Notes: generated by a model not told the origin, from the sequence alone. 64,000 nucleotides of DNA from an uncultured Clostridia bacterium (GCA_934796775.1 CAKVPH010000001.1:229743-293742), one strand, 5' to 3'. Shown: positions 42,100-51,776, counted from the stretch's first letter. Program-made: numbers and translations.

Positions 42100-42175
42100 A
42101 TTTCCTCCTATAAATTCAATTCCGCTATTGCGGATTTAATTTTTAATTTAACAAGTAATCTTATAATAAAGAATA

Positions 42176-44095
42176 CTAATTTTTGCCGTATGCGTAACCG
42201 AATCTTCCGATCGGCGCACTGTCACCCGTAACGTAATAATCTAAGATATCGTCTTGTTTTTGTACGTTATCGGTTACTTTAAACGAAAGCGATACGTCAT
42301 CTGCACCGGTAATTCCTAAAACCGAAAGCGGAATAGCAAATACCATTTTGTTACCACTGACGGCAAATTCTGCATTGCCTACAGTTTCCCAGTTAAAGCC
42401 GCCGGTGCTTCTTTCTATGCTCGTTGTCTTGCCGTCAGGCGTTCTGTTTACTATATAGTTAAATCCTGCAAAAGATTTTTCGGTATTACCAACGGACAGG
42501 AATAAATTCATCCAGTTTTTGTCTGTTCCGTTGTACTCGGTTATATCGTCTACAGTTTCAACATAAACATATAACTTATCATTGTCATGTGCAACTTTCA
42601 TAAGTTTTATGTCGTTACGGTTAGATTCGTCAATATAGCTGTGCGCTACGTTAGCGGCATTTTCGGCGTCGCGCTTCATTGCGTCACCTGCAAAATCGGC
42701 GTATTCTACAAATACGTTTCTCCAGGCACTGAAATCAGACAAATCCGAAAACGTTCTCGTTTTCATTTTGTATTTTTGGGCGGGCTTATATTTATAATCT
42801 CTTGCATTTCTTACAAGTTGCATATAAAATCCGTCGCCATACTCTTTTCCTGGTTCTACTTCGCGCGAGTATTCGGCGTTGAAGTCATCAACAAACCAGA
42901 CTTCTTTTCCCGTATATCCGCTGGGACCGTAAGGTATGCCTAACCATCTGTTTGCGTCTGTATGGTAGTTAGCCGAAGGATATTTTATTGCAGTCCATTC
43001 GTTCCAACCGGTAACAAATATATTGCTTACTTTGCCTTTATTGCTATAATCGAGAGCGGTTCTCCATTGCCACTCGAAATTTGCGCCCTTTTTCCAGTCT
43101 TCTTCAACTGTCAAGCCGCCGGTAAAGCCTCTTGACGAGTTCATACGCTGATCCGAGAAAAATACGCTTGCAGCCGAGTGTTGAGCAACCGATACAGACA
43201 TAAAGCCGTTAGTATGCGGATACGGAGAACCCCATTGCATCCACGGGAAACCTTTTTCTTCGTTTCTCTTTCCGGATGACGGCCACTGCGATTCATAAAA
43301 GTTAAAGTAATTATATAACTCGCTGCTTGAAGATACTACAGCCGCAGAATCGGTCTGGTCCGTAGCTCCGCCGTTTTTATCCGAAATACCTACTATTACG
43401 GGACGTGAATCTCCCGCAAATTTAAACCAAAGGCTATCCCATAATCCGGAAGCGTAAAATCGGTCGTAAACGGTTTTTACAACGGTTGCCGATGAGCTAT
43501 TCGTATAAAATCCGACTTTAGGAACTTTCCAGCCTTGATCCTGATACTTTTTAAGTACATTTAAAACAAGCTCTGCAATATCGTCGTAAACTACTGCATT
43601 TGTAAAGTCAAAAAGCAAATAGTCAAGACCTGCCATTGTAAACAGCTCGACATGACGATTTATAACCCATTCGTCACGCATGGAATAATATCCGTAAAGC
43701 GGTTCGCTTTCAAAATGGAATTGCCATGCGGGGCTGTCAGTTGTGTTTGTCGGATCGTAAAGTGCATCGGGATTATCGCGCTGAAGTTTTGTTACGTCAT
43801 AAATTCCACTCATTCCGCTGCCATGACTTCCAAGCCAGGCAAAATAAAACATACCAAGGTATTTTTTATCCGAATCCGTAGGATCTTTTACCGTAACCAT
43901 TCTGCCGTAATCATCCACAGCGGTAAGATTTGCTATGCTGTATTCCTGCGCAGTTAAGTTTCTGGTGTCAAAGCTATTCGTAGTACCGCCTCCCGAACTA
44001 CTGTCACCCGAATTGCCGCCCCCTATACAAGCCGCAGAAAATGCAACCGTAAGACACAGAGCCAAAGACAAAGCGGGTTTGGTTATTGATTTCAT
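42176..44095 (-). CDS. GH99-like glycoside hydrolase lipoprotein with a CBM9-like domain
   Basis: 639 residues. Lipoprotein signal with lipobox SAAC (Cys23), then a Ser/Gly linker. The catalytic part (about 75-430) shows the layout of GH71/GH99-type proteins: LGMFYFAWLGSHG, DEWVINRHVELFTMAGLDYLLFDFTNA, VGFYTNSSS and VTGWNEWTAI. The acidic residues of WNEW and of the FDFTN strand are plausible catalytic or binding residues. GH99 acts on alpha-mannan, but this family is broad, so the substrate is uncertain. The C-terminal 180 residues (VAHDNDKLYVYVETVDDI; MVFAIPLSVLGI) resemble a CBM9/DOMON sugar-binding domain. GGAGG precedes the ATG. Follows the permease genes. Confidence 0.8.
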   Translation of the reverse strand: MKSITKPALSLALCLTVAFSAACIGGGNSGDSSSGGGTTNSFDTRNLTAQEYSIANLTAVDDYGRMVTVKDPTDSDKKYLGMFYFAWLGSHGSGMSGIYDVTKLQRDNPDALYDPTNTTDSPAWQFHFESEPLYGYYSMRDEWVINRHVELFTMAGLDYLLFDFTNAVVYDDIAELVLNVLKKYQDQGWKVPKVGFYTNSSSATVVKTVYDRFYASGLWDSLWFKFAGDSRPVIVGISDKNGGATDQTDSAAVVSSSSELYNYFNFYESQWPSSGKRNEEKGFPWMQWGSPYPHTNGFMSVSVAQHSAASVFFSDQRMNSSRGFTGGLTVEEDWKKGANFEWQWRTALDYSNKGKVSNIFVTGWNEWTAIKYPSANYHTDANRWLGIPYGPSGYTGKEVWFVDDFNAEYSREVEPGKEYGDGFYMQLVRNARDYKYKPAQKYKMKTRTFSDLSDFSAWRNVFVEYADFAGDAMKRDAENAANVAHSYIDESNRNDIKLMKVAHDNDKLYVYVETVDDITEYNGTDKNWMNLFLSVGNTEKSFAGFNYIVNRTPDGKTTSIERSTGGFNWETVGNAEFAVSGNKMVFAIPLSVLGITGADDVSLSFKVTDNVQKQDDILDYYVTGDSAPIGRFGYAYGKN

Positions 44096-44160
44096 CCGTT
44101 CTTTTTCCTCCTTAAATTTTTGTGTTTATATTGCAAAAATTATTGAACGTTTTATTTTTT

Positions 44161-45042
44161 CTATCCTTTTATTCCTTCCATTGCAACGCCTTCGATAAGT
44201 TGCTTTTGGAATATGAAAAACAAGAGTACCGGTATAACGCTCATAAACACACCTGCGGCCATTCTTATGTGCGTGGTGTCGTTAGAAACAGTCTTATTAG
44301 TGATAAGATAGAACACTTTATAAGCAAGAGTTGCCGGGAATTCGTCGTTTAATCTCCAGACCAAAGGTCCGTAATAATCGCCCCATGCCGAATTGAATAC
44401 GTTTATCATAATATAGATGATAACCGGTTTTAAAAGCGGCAACGTTACTATAAAATAACGTCTTAACGGACCTGCACCGTCTATTTTGGCGGCGTTGTCC
44501 ATATCTTTGGGCAAACTTTGTATAAACGACCTCGCAAGGAAAATATATATCGCGCCGCCGCCCGTAATGTTAGGAATCGTAAGCGGATACAAAGTATTTA
44601 ACCAACCGAGTTTATTGTAAAGCTGGAATAAAGGTATTTGCGTTACGACAGCGGGAAGCATCATCGTTGCAAGCATAAATGCAAAAAGTGCGTTTTTACC
44701 GACAAACTCGCAACGGGCAAAGCCGAACGCAACGAACGTTGCCGATAAAGATACGGCAATCAGGTTAAAACATATTACCGACATAGTATTGCCAAAAGCT
44801 TGTATATAGCCGCTGTCTTGCAAAATTTCAAGATAGTTTTGCCATTGCGGAGTTTTTGGAAGCAATACAATCGCAGGTCTTATGGCTTCTTCTGCCGTCA
44901 TAAGACTCTTACTTACCATAAAGAAGTACGGAAAAACAAGAATGAGCGCAAGAATAATCATTATCGTGTATATAACGATTTCGTAAATTATTCTCTCTTT
45001 TTTTGCGCTTGTGCTGTTCTTTATTTTTACTTTGCTTGCCAT
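44161..45042 (-). CDS. Sugar ABC transporter permease (MalG type), second locus
   Basis: 293 residues, six membrane helices. The EAA loop reads DNAAKIDGAGPLRRYFIVTLPLLKP, a slightly altered MalG-type signature. Pairs with the permease at 45046-45993, from which it is separated by 3 bp. GGGAGGATT serves as ribosome-binding site. The ATPase is not in the window. Confidence 0.93.
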   Translation of the reverse strand: MASKVKIKNSTSAKKERIIYEIVIYTIMIILALILVFPYFFMVSKSLMTAEEAIRPAIVLLPKTPQWQNYLEILQDSGYIQAFGNTMSVICFNLIAVSLSATFVAFGFARCEFVGKNALFAFMLATMMLPAVVTQIPLFQLYNKLGWLNTLYPLTIPNITGGGAIYIFLARSFIQSLPKDMDNAAKIDGAGPLRRYFIVTLPLLKPVIIYIMINVFNSAWGDYYGPLVWRLNDEFPATLAYKVFYLITNKTVSNDTTHIRMAAGVFMSVIPVLLFFIFQKQLIEGVAMEGIKG

Positions 45043-45045
45043 ACG

Positions 45046-45993
45046 TTAAGAATCCTCCCCCATATATGCGTATCTGCGAAGCAGGAACAAAATCCCCGTC
45101 ATGATGCAGATAATTACGAGAAGAATCCACGAAAGCGCGCTTGCATAACCGAAGCTCGATTCCTGGAAAGCTTTATAATAGATGAAAACGCCGTACATAT
45201 ACAGTGCATTTTCTTTTCCGCCGTAGCCGCCGGGAGCAAAAGTCATCGTGCCGTTATATTGCATGGTACCTATAAGCATGGTTACCACGTTGAAAAATAT
45301 CATCGGCATAGACATAGGTATCGTTATATGGAAGAAACAATTTACTCTGCCCGCACCGTCAATTTCCGCGCTTTCGTATAGTTGCGCAGGTATAGCCTTA
45401 AATGCAGAAAGCCAAAGTATCATTCCACCACCTATACTCCACATATTCATAAGGAATATAGAAGGAATAGTTACAAGGAAATTGTCGCTTTCAAAAAAGT
45501 CGCTATGTGCGCCGAAAACGGCGAGAATCTGATTGAATATACCGTTCTGAGAAAAAATATCCTTCCACAGTAGTCCCGATACAACGCCCGGAATTACACA
45601 AGGCAAGTAATATAAAACTCTGAATACCCCCACGCCTTTTACCTTTGAATTTACAAGTGTTGCAACAAGATAACTCGCGACCAAAACAATCGGTACACTA
45701 CCGAACGCATAGAAGAACGTATTTCTTAAAACGATCGGAAAAATCTTATTTTTTGTAAATATGTGAATAAAATTTCTGAATTCTACAAACTCAAAAGTAA
45801 CAAGTCCCTGATACTTATAAAACGACCATATAAAGGACTGAATCATGGGATAAACGGTAAAAATAGCAAGCCCTACGAAGAGGGGGAATACAAACATCCA
45901 CCCCTCTGCGTTTTTGGCAAAAAACTTTTTTATTCTTGATTTTTCAGGCTTCCCCGCGGTATTTTTTAAACTATTATACCTCGTCGAATGCAT
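45046..45993 (-). CDS. Sugar ABC transporter permease (MalF/UgpA type), second locus
   Basis: 315 residues. EGWMFVFPLFVGLAIFTVYPMIQSF is the typical first membrane helix, and the EAA loop reads YESAEIDGAGRVNCFFHITIPM. Its start overlaps the binding-protein gene by 20 bp, indicating coupling. Together with 44161-45042 it forms the channel of the second importer. No other likely start codon is available. Confidence 0.93.
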   Translation of the reverse strand: MHSTRYNSLKNTAGKPEKSRIKKFFAKNAEGWMFVFPLFVGLAIFTVYPMIQSFIWSFYKYQGLVTFEFVEFRNFIHIFTKNKIFPIVLRNTFFYAFGSVPIVLVASYLVATLVNSKVKGVGVFRVLYYLPCVIPGVVSGLLWKDIFSQNGIFNQILAVFGAHSDFFESDNFLVTIPSIFLMNMWSIGGGMILWLSAFKAIPAQLYESAEIDGAGRVNCFFHITIPMSMPMIFFNVVTMLIGTMQYNGTMTFAPGGYGGKENALYMYGVFIYYKAFQESSFGYASALSWILLVIICIMTGILFLLRRYAYMGEDS

Positions 45994-47353
45994 CCTCGAT
46001 TGCCCCTTTGAACAACTTGTACGCCTGAGCTTTAGTCTTATCTATGCAGTTTGTTCCGGTGTAAGTATTTAATGCATTTACAATAGTTGTAGCTTTATCT
46101 GCGCCGGCATAGGATAAGAAATCCATTCCTACTTTCATATTTGCACCGTAAGTGTAAGCAGCTACGTTGAATTGATCTTTATAAACTGCGCACCACTGCG
46201 AATCCGCGTTATCTGCTCCGAGTTCTTTTCTGATAGAAGGAAGATTCAATCCGCCGTCTTTAGCCATTTTTTGCTGTCCCTCAACACTCATAAGATAGCT
46301 CATGAAAGCAGCTGCTATATCAAGTTTATTCTGATCTTTTGCAACGGCAGAGTTTACCGCATAGCCGGCAAAACCATTACCGATTGCAGAGCTGTTACCG
46401 TTTATAAGCGGGAACGAAACTACGTCGAATTTACCTCTTGTAGTAGCTTTTTCCTGATAGATATCTATTGAAGCAGACTGGAACAAGAATGCGCCCGTAC
46501 CTGATTCGAAGTTAGAGGTTGAATCGCCTTTAACGGGGATAAATCTCTTATCTATAAGAGTTTGAATAAAATCATAAACTTTATTTGATACATCTTCGGT
46601 TAAAGCGAATTCGCCTTTGCTGTTTAAAACTTCTCCGCCAAAACTCTTAATTAAAGGATAACCTATAGATTCCCAACCTATGTTAGCGTCCAAAGGATAG
46701 TGCTTAGGCTGATTGTTACTATCATAGTAATCTCTTACTTTCTGGCAAGCAGCCATAAATGTTTCCCAAGACCAGCCGTTTTCAATAGTGTTCATTTTAA
46801 CACCTGCAGCGGTCAATATGTCTTTATTGTAGAAGGTAACAACCGAGTCAAGCGAACGGGCAACAGCGTACAAATGACCGTTGTATTTACCCATAGTTTT
46901 AAAATCTTCGACAAAGTCGTTATTTATATCGAAAACACCGGCTTCTTTAGCCTGCGCTGTGAACGGATCAAGGTTCAAAGCAACGCCGTTAGCAATAAGG
47001 AAATAATAGTTTGACGAGTTACACCATATAATATCAGCCAGAACTTCAGATTGAGCTTGCGTTATTATAGTACTGTTATACGAGCTAATATTAAGAGTAT
47101 CCAAGCTTATATTTACCATAGGATATTTTTCATTAAAACCGGCAACCCAAGCTCCGAGTTTTTTACGTTCAGGTTCGTTATCCGGTATAATAACTCTCAA
47201 ATCGCCTTTCAATGTTGTCGGAGATTGATTAAAATTAACCTTATAATCGGTATTTTCCTGCGAAGAAGATTTTTTGCCTCCGCAAGCCGCAGCCGTACAA
47301 GTCAAAATTACAGCAATTAACAATGTGAATGTGATTTTTAATATTTTTTTCAT
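45974..47353 (-). CDS. Sugar ABC transporter substrate-binding lipoprotein, second locus
   Basis: 459 residues. Lipobox AAAC at Cys24, followed by a short Ser/Gln linker. Family-1 solute-binding fold: LRVIIPDNEPERKKLGAWVAGFNEKYP, ITQAQSEVLADIIWCNSS, VTFYNKDILTAAGVK, NGFAGYAVNSAVAKD and AAFMSYLMSVEGQQKMAKDGG. It delivers the sugar to the two permeases directly downstream. AAAGGAG ribosome-binding site. Not closely similar to the first island's binding protein, so the two loci probably take up different ligands. Confidence 0.93.
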   Translation of the reverse strand: MKKILKITFTLLIAVILTCTAAACGGKKSSSQENTDYKVNFNQSPTTLKGDLRVIIPDNEPERKKLGAWVAGFNEKYPMVNISLDTLNISSYNSTIITQAQSEVLADIIWCNSSNYYFLIANGVALNLDPFTAQAKEAGVFDINNDFVEDFKTMGKYNGHLYAVARSLDSVVTFYNKDILTAAGVKMNTIENGWSWETFMAACQKVRDYYDSNNQPKHYPLDANIGWESIGYPLIKSFGGEVLNSKGEFALTEDVSNKVYDFIQTLIDKRFIPVKGDSTSNFESGTGAFLFQSASIDIYQEKATTRGKFDVVSFPLINGNSSAIGNGFAGYAVNSAVAKDQNKLDIAAAFMSYLMSVEGQQKMAKDGGLNLPSIRKELGADNADSQWCAVYKDQFNVAAYTYGANMKVGMDFLSYAGADKATTIVNALNTYTGTNCIDKTKAQAYKLFKGAIEDAFDEV

Positions 47354-47436
47354 ATTTTCGCTCCTTTTTTGAAAATATTTTTTATTTTTCGCAAAACGCT
47401 TAGTTTTTACTGCAGATGTTTACGCAAATTATTTAA

Positions 47437-48732
47437 TTATTTTTTATAATCGGTTAAAACGCTCATAATGTTCATGCAGTAAACTCTGTGCATAAAGTCA
47501 TTAGGATGGTTTACGTTACTTGAAGAAATTTCGCAGAATTTCTTTCTGTTCAAGAAATATTTACCTACCGACTGCATATCAACTACTGCAACCGATCCGT
47601 CAACGTTATCGTTTGAAATTGCTTTCAGCTTTTTAAGATAATTATCAAATATTCCAAGCTCTCTTTCATATAACGGGTTGCACGGGAAACTGTTTACCAG
47701 AATGAAATTACATTCTGGCGAAACGGCTCTTATCCTTGCCATTATCTCTTTTATGTTTTCACCGTACTGATATCCGTCTACTACGGGAGATGACGTAGAA
47801 TCGTTCATTCCGTAAGCTATAATACAAAGGTCGGGTTTTGCGTTAAGCGCGTTGTTTAAAGCCGAAGAACCTTCACCCGTTAATGGATATCCGCTTACCG
47901 TGCCGCCTACTCCGCTGTTAGTCAATTTTACGTTCACGCCGTAAACTCTTTCAATTTCGGTCTTTAACTGACTTGCATAGCACGGAGTATTCGGTGCAAC
48001 GTGCAAAAAGTCGCCTGTAGAAGAACATCCCTGCGTTATACTGTCGCCTATGGTTACAAGACTTATATCTTCGCCGTTTTCAAGCTTTTTTCTAAGCTTA
48101 TAAAGCATGGTTTTATCGGTTTTGTAAAAGAGAGAGTCAGGAAGTTCGTTTGCGTCGTAAGCATAGGTTATGCTCAGATACTTAGCGTAAAAATACGAAC
48201 TTTCGGTATAAACAAACGGTTTATTGCCCTGAATATCCCAAACAAGAAATTGATTGCCGCTCATACTCATATCGTAAACACGTTCATACCCTTCGGGAAC
48301 GTATTGTCCTTCACCCGTATCTGCTTTATCGGATATCAACGGAATTGAAGAGCCTTCGGGAATAATCAGCTTTCCGTTTTGTTTATCAACGGTATAATCC
48401 ACGCCTTCAACATAAGTTTTTTCAAGCTTTTGATCCATTACGGATATAACTTTGGTAGGCTTATACAAAAGAGTTGCGGCAGCTGTGCCGTCATCCGCCT
48501 TAAACGGAAGAGCTATTTCGTTATAAATAACGTTTCCCTGCCAGAACGGACTGCTCATTCTTTCGGTATATCCGTCTTTTGTATAAGTAAGGTTTTCGTA
48601 ATCTTCAACGTATAACGGCAAGTTTTTAGTTTTGTCCTCTGTTGAAGAAGAATCGTTTCCGCCGGTCACGCAACCCGCCATACAACAGGAAAAGAGCAGA
48701 ACGCCGGAAAGTATCGCTATCATTACTTTCAT
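47437..48732 (-). CDS. SGNH/GDSL-type hydrolase lipoprotein
   Basis: 431 residues. Lipobox MAGC (Cys21) and a Ser/Thr linker. An N-terminal beta domain (about 40-210) precedes a C-terminal SGNH hydrolase: TIGDSITQG (Ser231, block I), NSGVGG (block II Gly), GMND (block III Asn, about 308-311) and HPNDFMH (block V Asp/His). Likely a carbohydrate esterase acting outside the cell, parallel to the cytoplasmic SGNH enzyme of the first island. GGAGG precedes the ATG. Its leader carries an overlapping hairpin pair (48778-48818). Confidence 0.85.
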   Translation of the reverse strand: MKVMIAILSGVLLFSCCMAGCVTGGNDSSSTEDKTKNLPLYVEDYENLTYTKDGYTERMSSPFWQGNVIYNEIALPFKADDGTAAATLLYKPTKVISVMDQKLEKTYVEGVDYTVDKQNGKLIIPEGSSIPLISDKADTGEGQYVPEGYERVYDMSMSGNQFLVWDIQGNKPFVYTESSYFYAKYLSITYAYDANELPDSLFYKTDKTMLYKLRKKLENGEDISLVTIGDSITQGCSSTGDFLHVAPNTPCYASQLKTEIERVYGVNVKLTNSGVGGTVSGYPLTGEGSSALNNALNAKPDLCIIAYGMNDSTSSPVVDGYQYGENIKEIMARIRAVSPECNFILVNSFPCNPLYERELGIFDNYLKKLKAISNDNVDGSVAVVDMQSVGKYFLNRKKFCEISSSNVNHPNDFMHRVYCMNIMSVLTDYKK

Positions 48733-48777
48733 TTCATTCCTCCCATATCGAAGTAATTTATTTCATTTAGCGATTTT

Positions 48778-48818
48778 TTTGCGTTTTCGCAAGAAAACGC
48801 AAAGCCGTATACGGCTTT
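48778..48818 (-). repeat. Overlapping hairpin pair in the SGNH lipoprotein leader
   Basis: Hairpin 1: TTTGCGTTTTC/GAAAACGCAAA, 11 bp, loop GCAA, 48778-48803. A perfect 18-bp palindrome, AAAGCCGTATACGGCTTT, occupies 48801-48818 and shares AAA with hairpin 1. The layout is the same as at 21983-22023: hairpin plus palindrome sharing a few bases. Confidence 0.72.
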
Positions 48819-48845
48819 GAACCGCTATATTCCTTTGTTTTTAAC

Positions 48846-50675
48846 TTATTTGTCTTTGCGTCTGTTTTTCAACAAGAGCGCGGTGGCAGGAAGCATAAGA
48901 GCTAAAAGCATTCCGCCCGAAACCGATGAATTACAGTTTGAACAATTACCCGAAGCCGAATTATTTGCAGCTTTTAGTGCTACGGGTTCAGACACAAGGC
49001 CATAATTGCTTTCAGGTTCATAAACTATAAGCGCAACGTTATTTTCTTTATCAATATATCTGACGTTTGCGGTAACTTCTTTTATCTCTCCCTTTATGTT
49101 CAATGTATTTACCTTAATTGTTCCGCCGTCTTCGGGTAACTTATCGACTTCCACCTCGCCTTCGCACATAAGTTTTGTTATGCAATTAGGCGAAAGAGTT
49201 ACGGGATCGTTTGTTGTTACACCCGTTACGCCATAACGAAGAGCTTCGGCCATAGTGTCGTATTCATAAGTCCATAGCCAAAGCGAATATCCTCGTGCTG
49301 CAAAATATTTAAAACATGTGGCATACGCATCAGCAGTGTTTCCGTTTCCGTAAAACGCAGGAAGTCCACCGCTACCGTTAAACTGCATGTCTATTCCGCT
49401 ACCCAGCGATTCTGCAGATTTTATTGCGGTTTCGCCGTCTGTCGTATATTGCAACAACAAAGTAGGAATATCCGTTCTTGCTCCTCTGAAATTCATTATC
49501 TGATTCGGATAGAAAGATATTACAACTATTTTCGACGAAAGACCGTATTCGTCTATCTTTTCAGAAAATTTAGTTATAAGTTCAGGTTCCTGCCCTTTTA
49601 TTTCAATAATATAATTAAGATTTTTGCAGACGTCGGTTTTAGCGAGAGTAAAAATATCGTCTAAAGTAGCAATCTGACTTTCGCCGTCTTTCATCTTTAA
49701 ATTTCTAAGTTCAGCAAGAGTCATTCCGCTTACGGTACCGCTTGCCGGTGTTCCGTATTCATTTATCATAGCGTATTGAACGGAATCGTCGTGCAGTAAA
49801 ACGATTTGCTTATCCTTTGTAAGCCTTATATCTATTTCAACCGCCATTGCGCCAAGTTCTGCCGCAGCTTTTACGGCATTAACAGTATTTTCGGTGTATC
49901 TTACGGCAAGTCCGCGATGAGCAACTATCTGCGGGATTCTTGTCAATACTCTGGATACTTTTCCTTCTTTGGCAAACGATGCGATATCGGAAAGTACAGA
50001 ATAAACGGTTTCGGGCATTGAAGTTATAACGCCGTATGCCCCGCTTGTTACTGCTTTTGCAACGCTCACTTTATCAGATTCCGATTTTACCCATACCGAA
50101 AGCGCGCGCCCCTGTATATAGTCTACCGCATTTTTAGAAATTTTTCCGCCTGCGATAATAACTTGCGAACCAAACATCGTAGCTTTTGAAATTTCGCTCA
50201 CACAAGAAGATACTTCGCTTAAATCTTCCTTCGTGTAATAGAATAATCTCATTTTGCATTCTTGTTTTAAAGAGCTTAATTCACCCAAAACGGCAAGATT
50301 ATCAGATGTAACGGCTAAATCGGTAATCGGAGCCGTTTTTAATATATCGGTCAACGGCTTTACGGTATCCGTGTCTTTAACAAACAATATAGGAATAATA
50401 CCGTCTAATTTATCGGTAATAACCTCATTAAGATCTCCCATCGTTTTCGATGACGAATCAACTACTTTAAGTTTTGAGTTAATATAAAGTAATGCGCTGT
50501 CCGGCTTACTTCCGTTTTTTAAAGAATTTAAAGCCGATTCATCCGTTATTTCGGCAATAACGGCAGGCTGACCGTAAAGCTCGGCAGAAGGAGCAGCCAA
50601 AGCTTTTTTATCCCCTCCTACAAAGCCGCTTCCTGCGAAGCAAACTAATGACAGAATTAAAAGAGATTTTTTCAT
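48846..50675 (-). CDS. Secreted, anchored glycerophosphodiester phosphodiesterase
   Basis: 609 residues. Signal peptide (ending near ALAAP). Residues about 35-240 form an alpha/beta region that resembles a degenerate GDPD barrel without catalytic residues (DGIIPILFVKD; GSQVIIAGG; GAYGVITSMPE). Residues about 248-505 are an intact GDPD domain: VAHRG (catalytic His253), EIDIR (280-284) and LLHDDSV (His295), with IIEIKGQEPE further on. A beta module (about 510-575) follows, then GNCSNCNSS, a hydrophobic helix and KNRRKDK. It cleaves glycerophosphodiesters such as teichoic-acid or phospholipid head-group derivatives. First gene of the second sugar locus, behind a consensus promoter. Confidence 0.87.
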   Translation of the reverse strand: MKKSLLILSLVCFAGSGFVGGDKKALAAPSAELYGQPAVIAEITDESALNSLKNGSKPDSALLYINSKLKVVDSSSKTMGDLNEVITDKLDGIIPILFVKDTDTVKPLTDILKTAPITDLAVTSDNLAVLGELSSLKQECKMRLFYYTKEDLSEVSSCVSEISKATMFGSQVIIAGGKISKNAVDYIQGRALSVWVKSESDKVSVAKAVTSGAYGVITSMPETVYSVLSDIASFAKEGKVSRVLTRIPQIVAHRGLAVRYTENTVNAVKAAAELGAMAVEIDIRLTKDKQIVLLHDDSVQYAMINEYGTPASGTVSGMTLAELRNLKMKDGESQIATLDDIFTLAKTDVCKNLNYIIEIKGQEPELITKFSEKIDEYGLSSKIVVISFYPNQIMNFRGARTDIPTLLLQYTTDGETAIKSAESLGSGIDMQFNGSGGLPAFYGNGNTADAYATCFKYFAARGYSLWLWTYEYDTMAEALRYGVTGVTTNDPVTLSPNCITKLMCEGEVEVDKLPEDGGTIKVNTLNIKGEIKEVTANVRYIDKENNVALIVYEPESNYGLVSEPVALKAANNSASGNCSNCNSSVSGGMLLALMLPATALLLKNRRKDK

Positions 50676-50757
50676 ATCATACTCCCATATTTTTATATTT
50701 TTTTATGATTTTTGATTCATTAAAAACTAATTTTTATTAAAAGCTTAAAACAATCAA

Positions 50758-50814
50758 AAAACCATTTAAAACCATTATCCACTTTCATTATACAATCGGC
50801 ACAGATAAAGTCAA
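50758..50814 (-). promoter_or_regulatory. Promoter of the second sugar locus with direct repeats
   Basis: Minus strand: -35 TTGACT (50814-50809), 16-bp spacer, -10 TATAAT (50792-50787). Just downstream, at 50759-50778, are two AAACCATT repeats (plus-strand reading) exactly 10 bp apart, the spacing favoured by AraC-type regulators. They lie about +3 to +20, so a bound protein would block transcription. Confidence 0.7.
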
Positions 50815-50864
50815 TGTATGTTTTAATGAAAAAATTGTACTTTTTACAGATTTATTTATATTTC

Positions 50865-50893
50865 TTGACATTCTTTTTGTATTATGGTAAAAT
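50865..50893 (+). promoter_or_regulatory. araC-type regulator promoter
   Basis: -35 TTGACA (50865-50870), 17-bp spacer, -10 TAAAAT (50888-50893). Divergent from the promoter at 50814-50787, leaving about 50 bp between the two -35 boxes. Confidence 0.82.
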
Positions 50894-50928
50894 TAAAGTA
50901 AAATTACGCTTTTGCTTACGGAGAACAT

Positions 50929-51735
50929 ATGGAAGACTTTTTCGATCCGAAAAATATAAAAATTAAAGTTACCGAATGCGGACATGCGACGGTAGACGCA
51001 ACCTGGCATCAGTTCGTTGCATTCTTTCCCTATTACAGATTGTATTACGTTGTAAAAGGCCATTCGCAGATGATACTACGCAATCGCACTTTGGAATTAA
51101 ACGAAGGCAATATATATTTTATCCCTGCATTTTCGGTTGTAGACGTAAAAAACTCAGAGCTGTTTGAACATTACTGGATGCATTTTACTCTCGATATGAT
51201 AACGGCAAACTATCTTGAAGCGACAATGGACTATTACGGAGTAAAAGCAACCGAACATACAGACTACTTTTTCTCTACAGTACTTAGAATTTTTAACGGA
51301 AAACACAGCGACTCGCCCGCAGCGGTAACCGCGATAAACGGGCTTATGCAATATCTTTTTTCACTGTTTTTACCAAGCGAAATCAACCTTTATAATGCAA
51401 GCCGCGCACGTTTTATCCCTGTTTTTCAATATATCGACGTAAATATTTCACGAAAAATATCAAACTTAGACTTAAGCAAAACGATGTACCTTAACGAAAC
51501 ATATTTTTCTAACCTGTTCACAAAGGAATTCGGCATTTCCCCAAAACAATACATATTCCAGAAAAAAATGATGACTGCGGCAACAATGCTTTCTACATCA
51601 AATAAATCGGCAAAAGAAATCGCCGCAACCTTAGGCTACGACGACGACATTTATTTTAACAAATGCTTTCATAAATTCACGGGCATGACGCCGGGAAAAT
51701 ACCGTAAAACGCTTTTAAACGACGAATCGCACTGA
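50929..51735 (+). CDS. AraC-family transcriptional regulator
   Basis: 268 residues. The N-terminal cupin-like sensor domain (HQFVAFFPYYRLYYVVKGHSQMILRNRTLELNEGNIYFIP) is followed by a C-terminal double helix-turn-helix of AraC type (about 165-260; DLSKTMYLNETYFSNLFTKEFGISPKQYIFQKKM and AKEIAATLGYDDDIYFNKCFHKFTGMTPGKYRK). It should bind a sugar and switch the divergent second locus. GGAG precedes the ATG. Convergent with sigE, 41 bp apart. Confidence 0.92.
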   Translation: MEDFFDPKNIKIKVTECGHATVDATWHQFVAFFPYYRLYYVVKGHSQMILRNRTLELNEGNIYFIPAFSVVDVKNSELFEHYWMHFTLDMITANYLEATMDYYGVKATEHTDYFFSTVLRIFNGKHSDSPAAVTAINGLMQYLFSLFLPSEINLYNASRARFIPVFQYIDVNISRKISNLDLSKTMYLNETYFSNLFTKEFGISPKQYIFQKKMMTAATMLSTSNKSAKEIAATLGYDDDIYFNKCFHKFTGMTPGKYRKTLLNDESH

Positions 51736-51776
51736 TTTTTATCGGTTTATTTTTTTGCATGCATTTTTATACTATA

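Noticed and set aside
12898..50675. LPXTG sortase signals on the surface proteins
   Set aside because: No LPXTG-like motif precedes any of the four C-terminal helices; the conserved feature is a cysteine motif.
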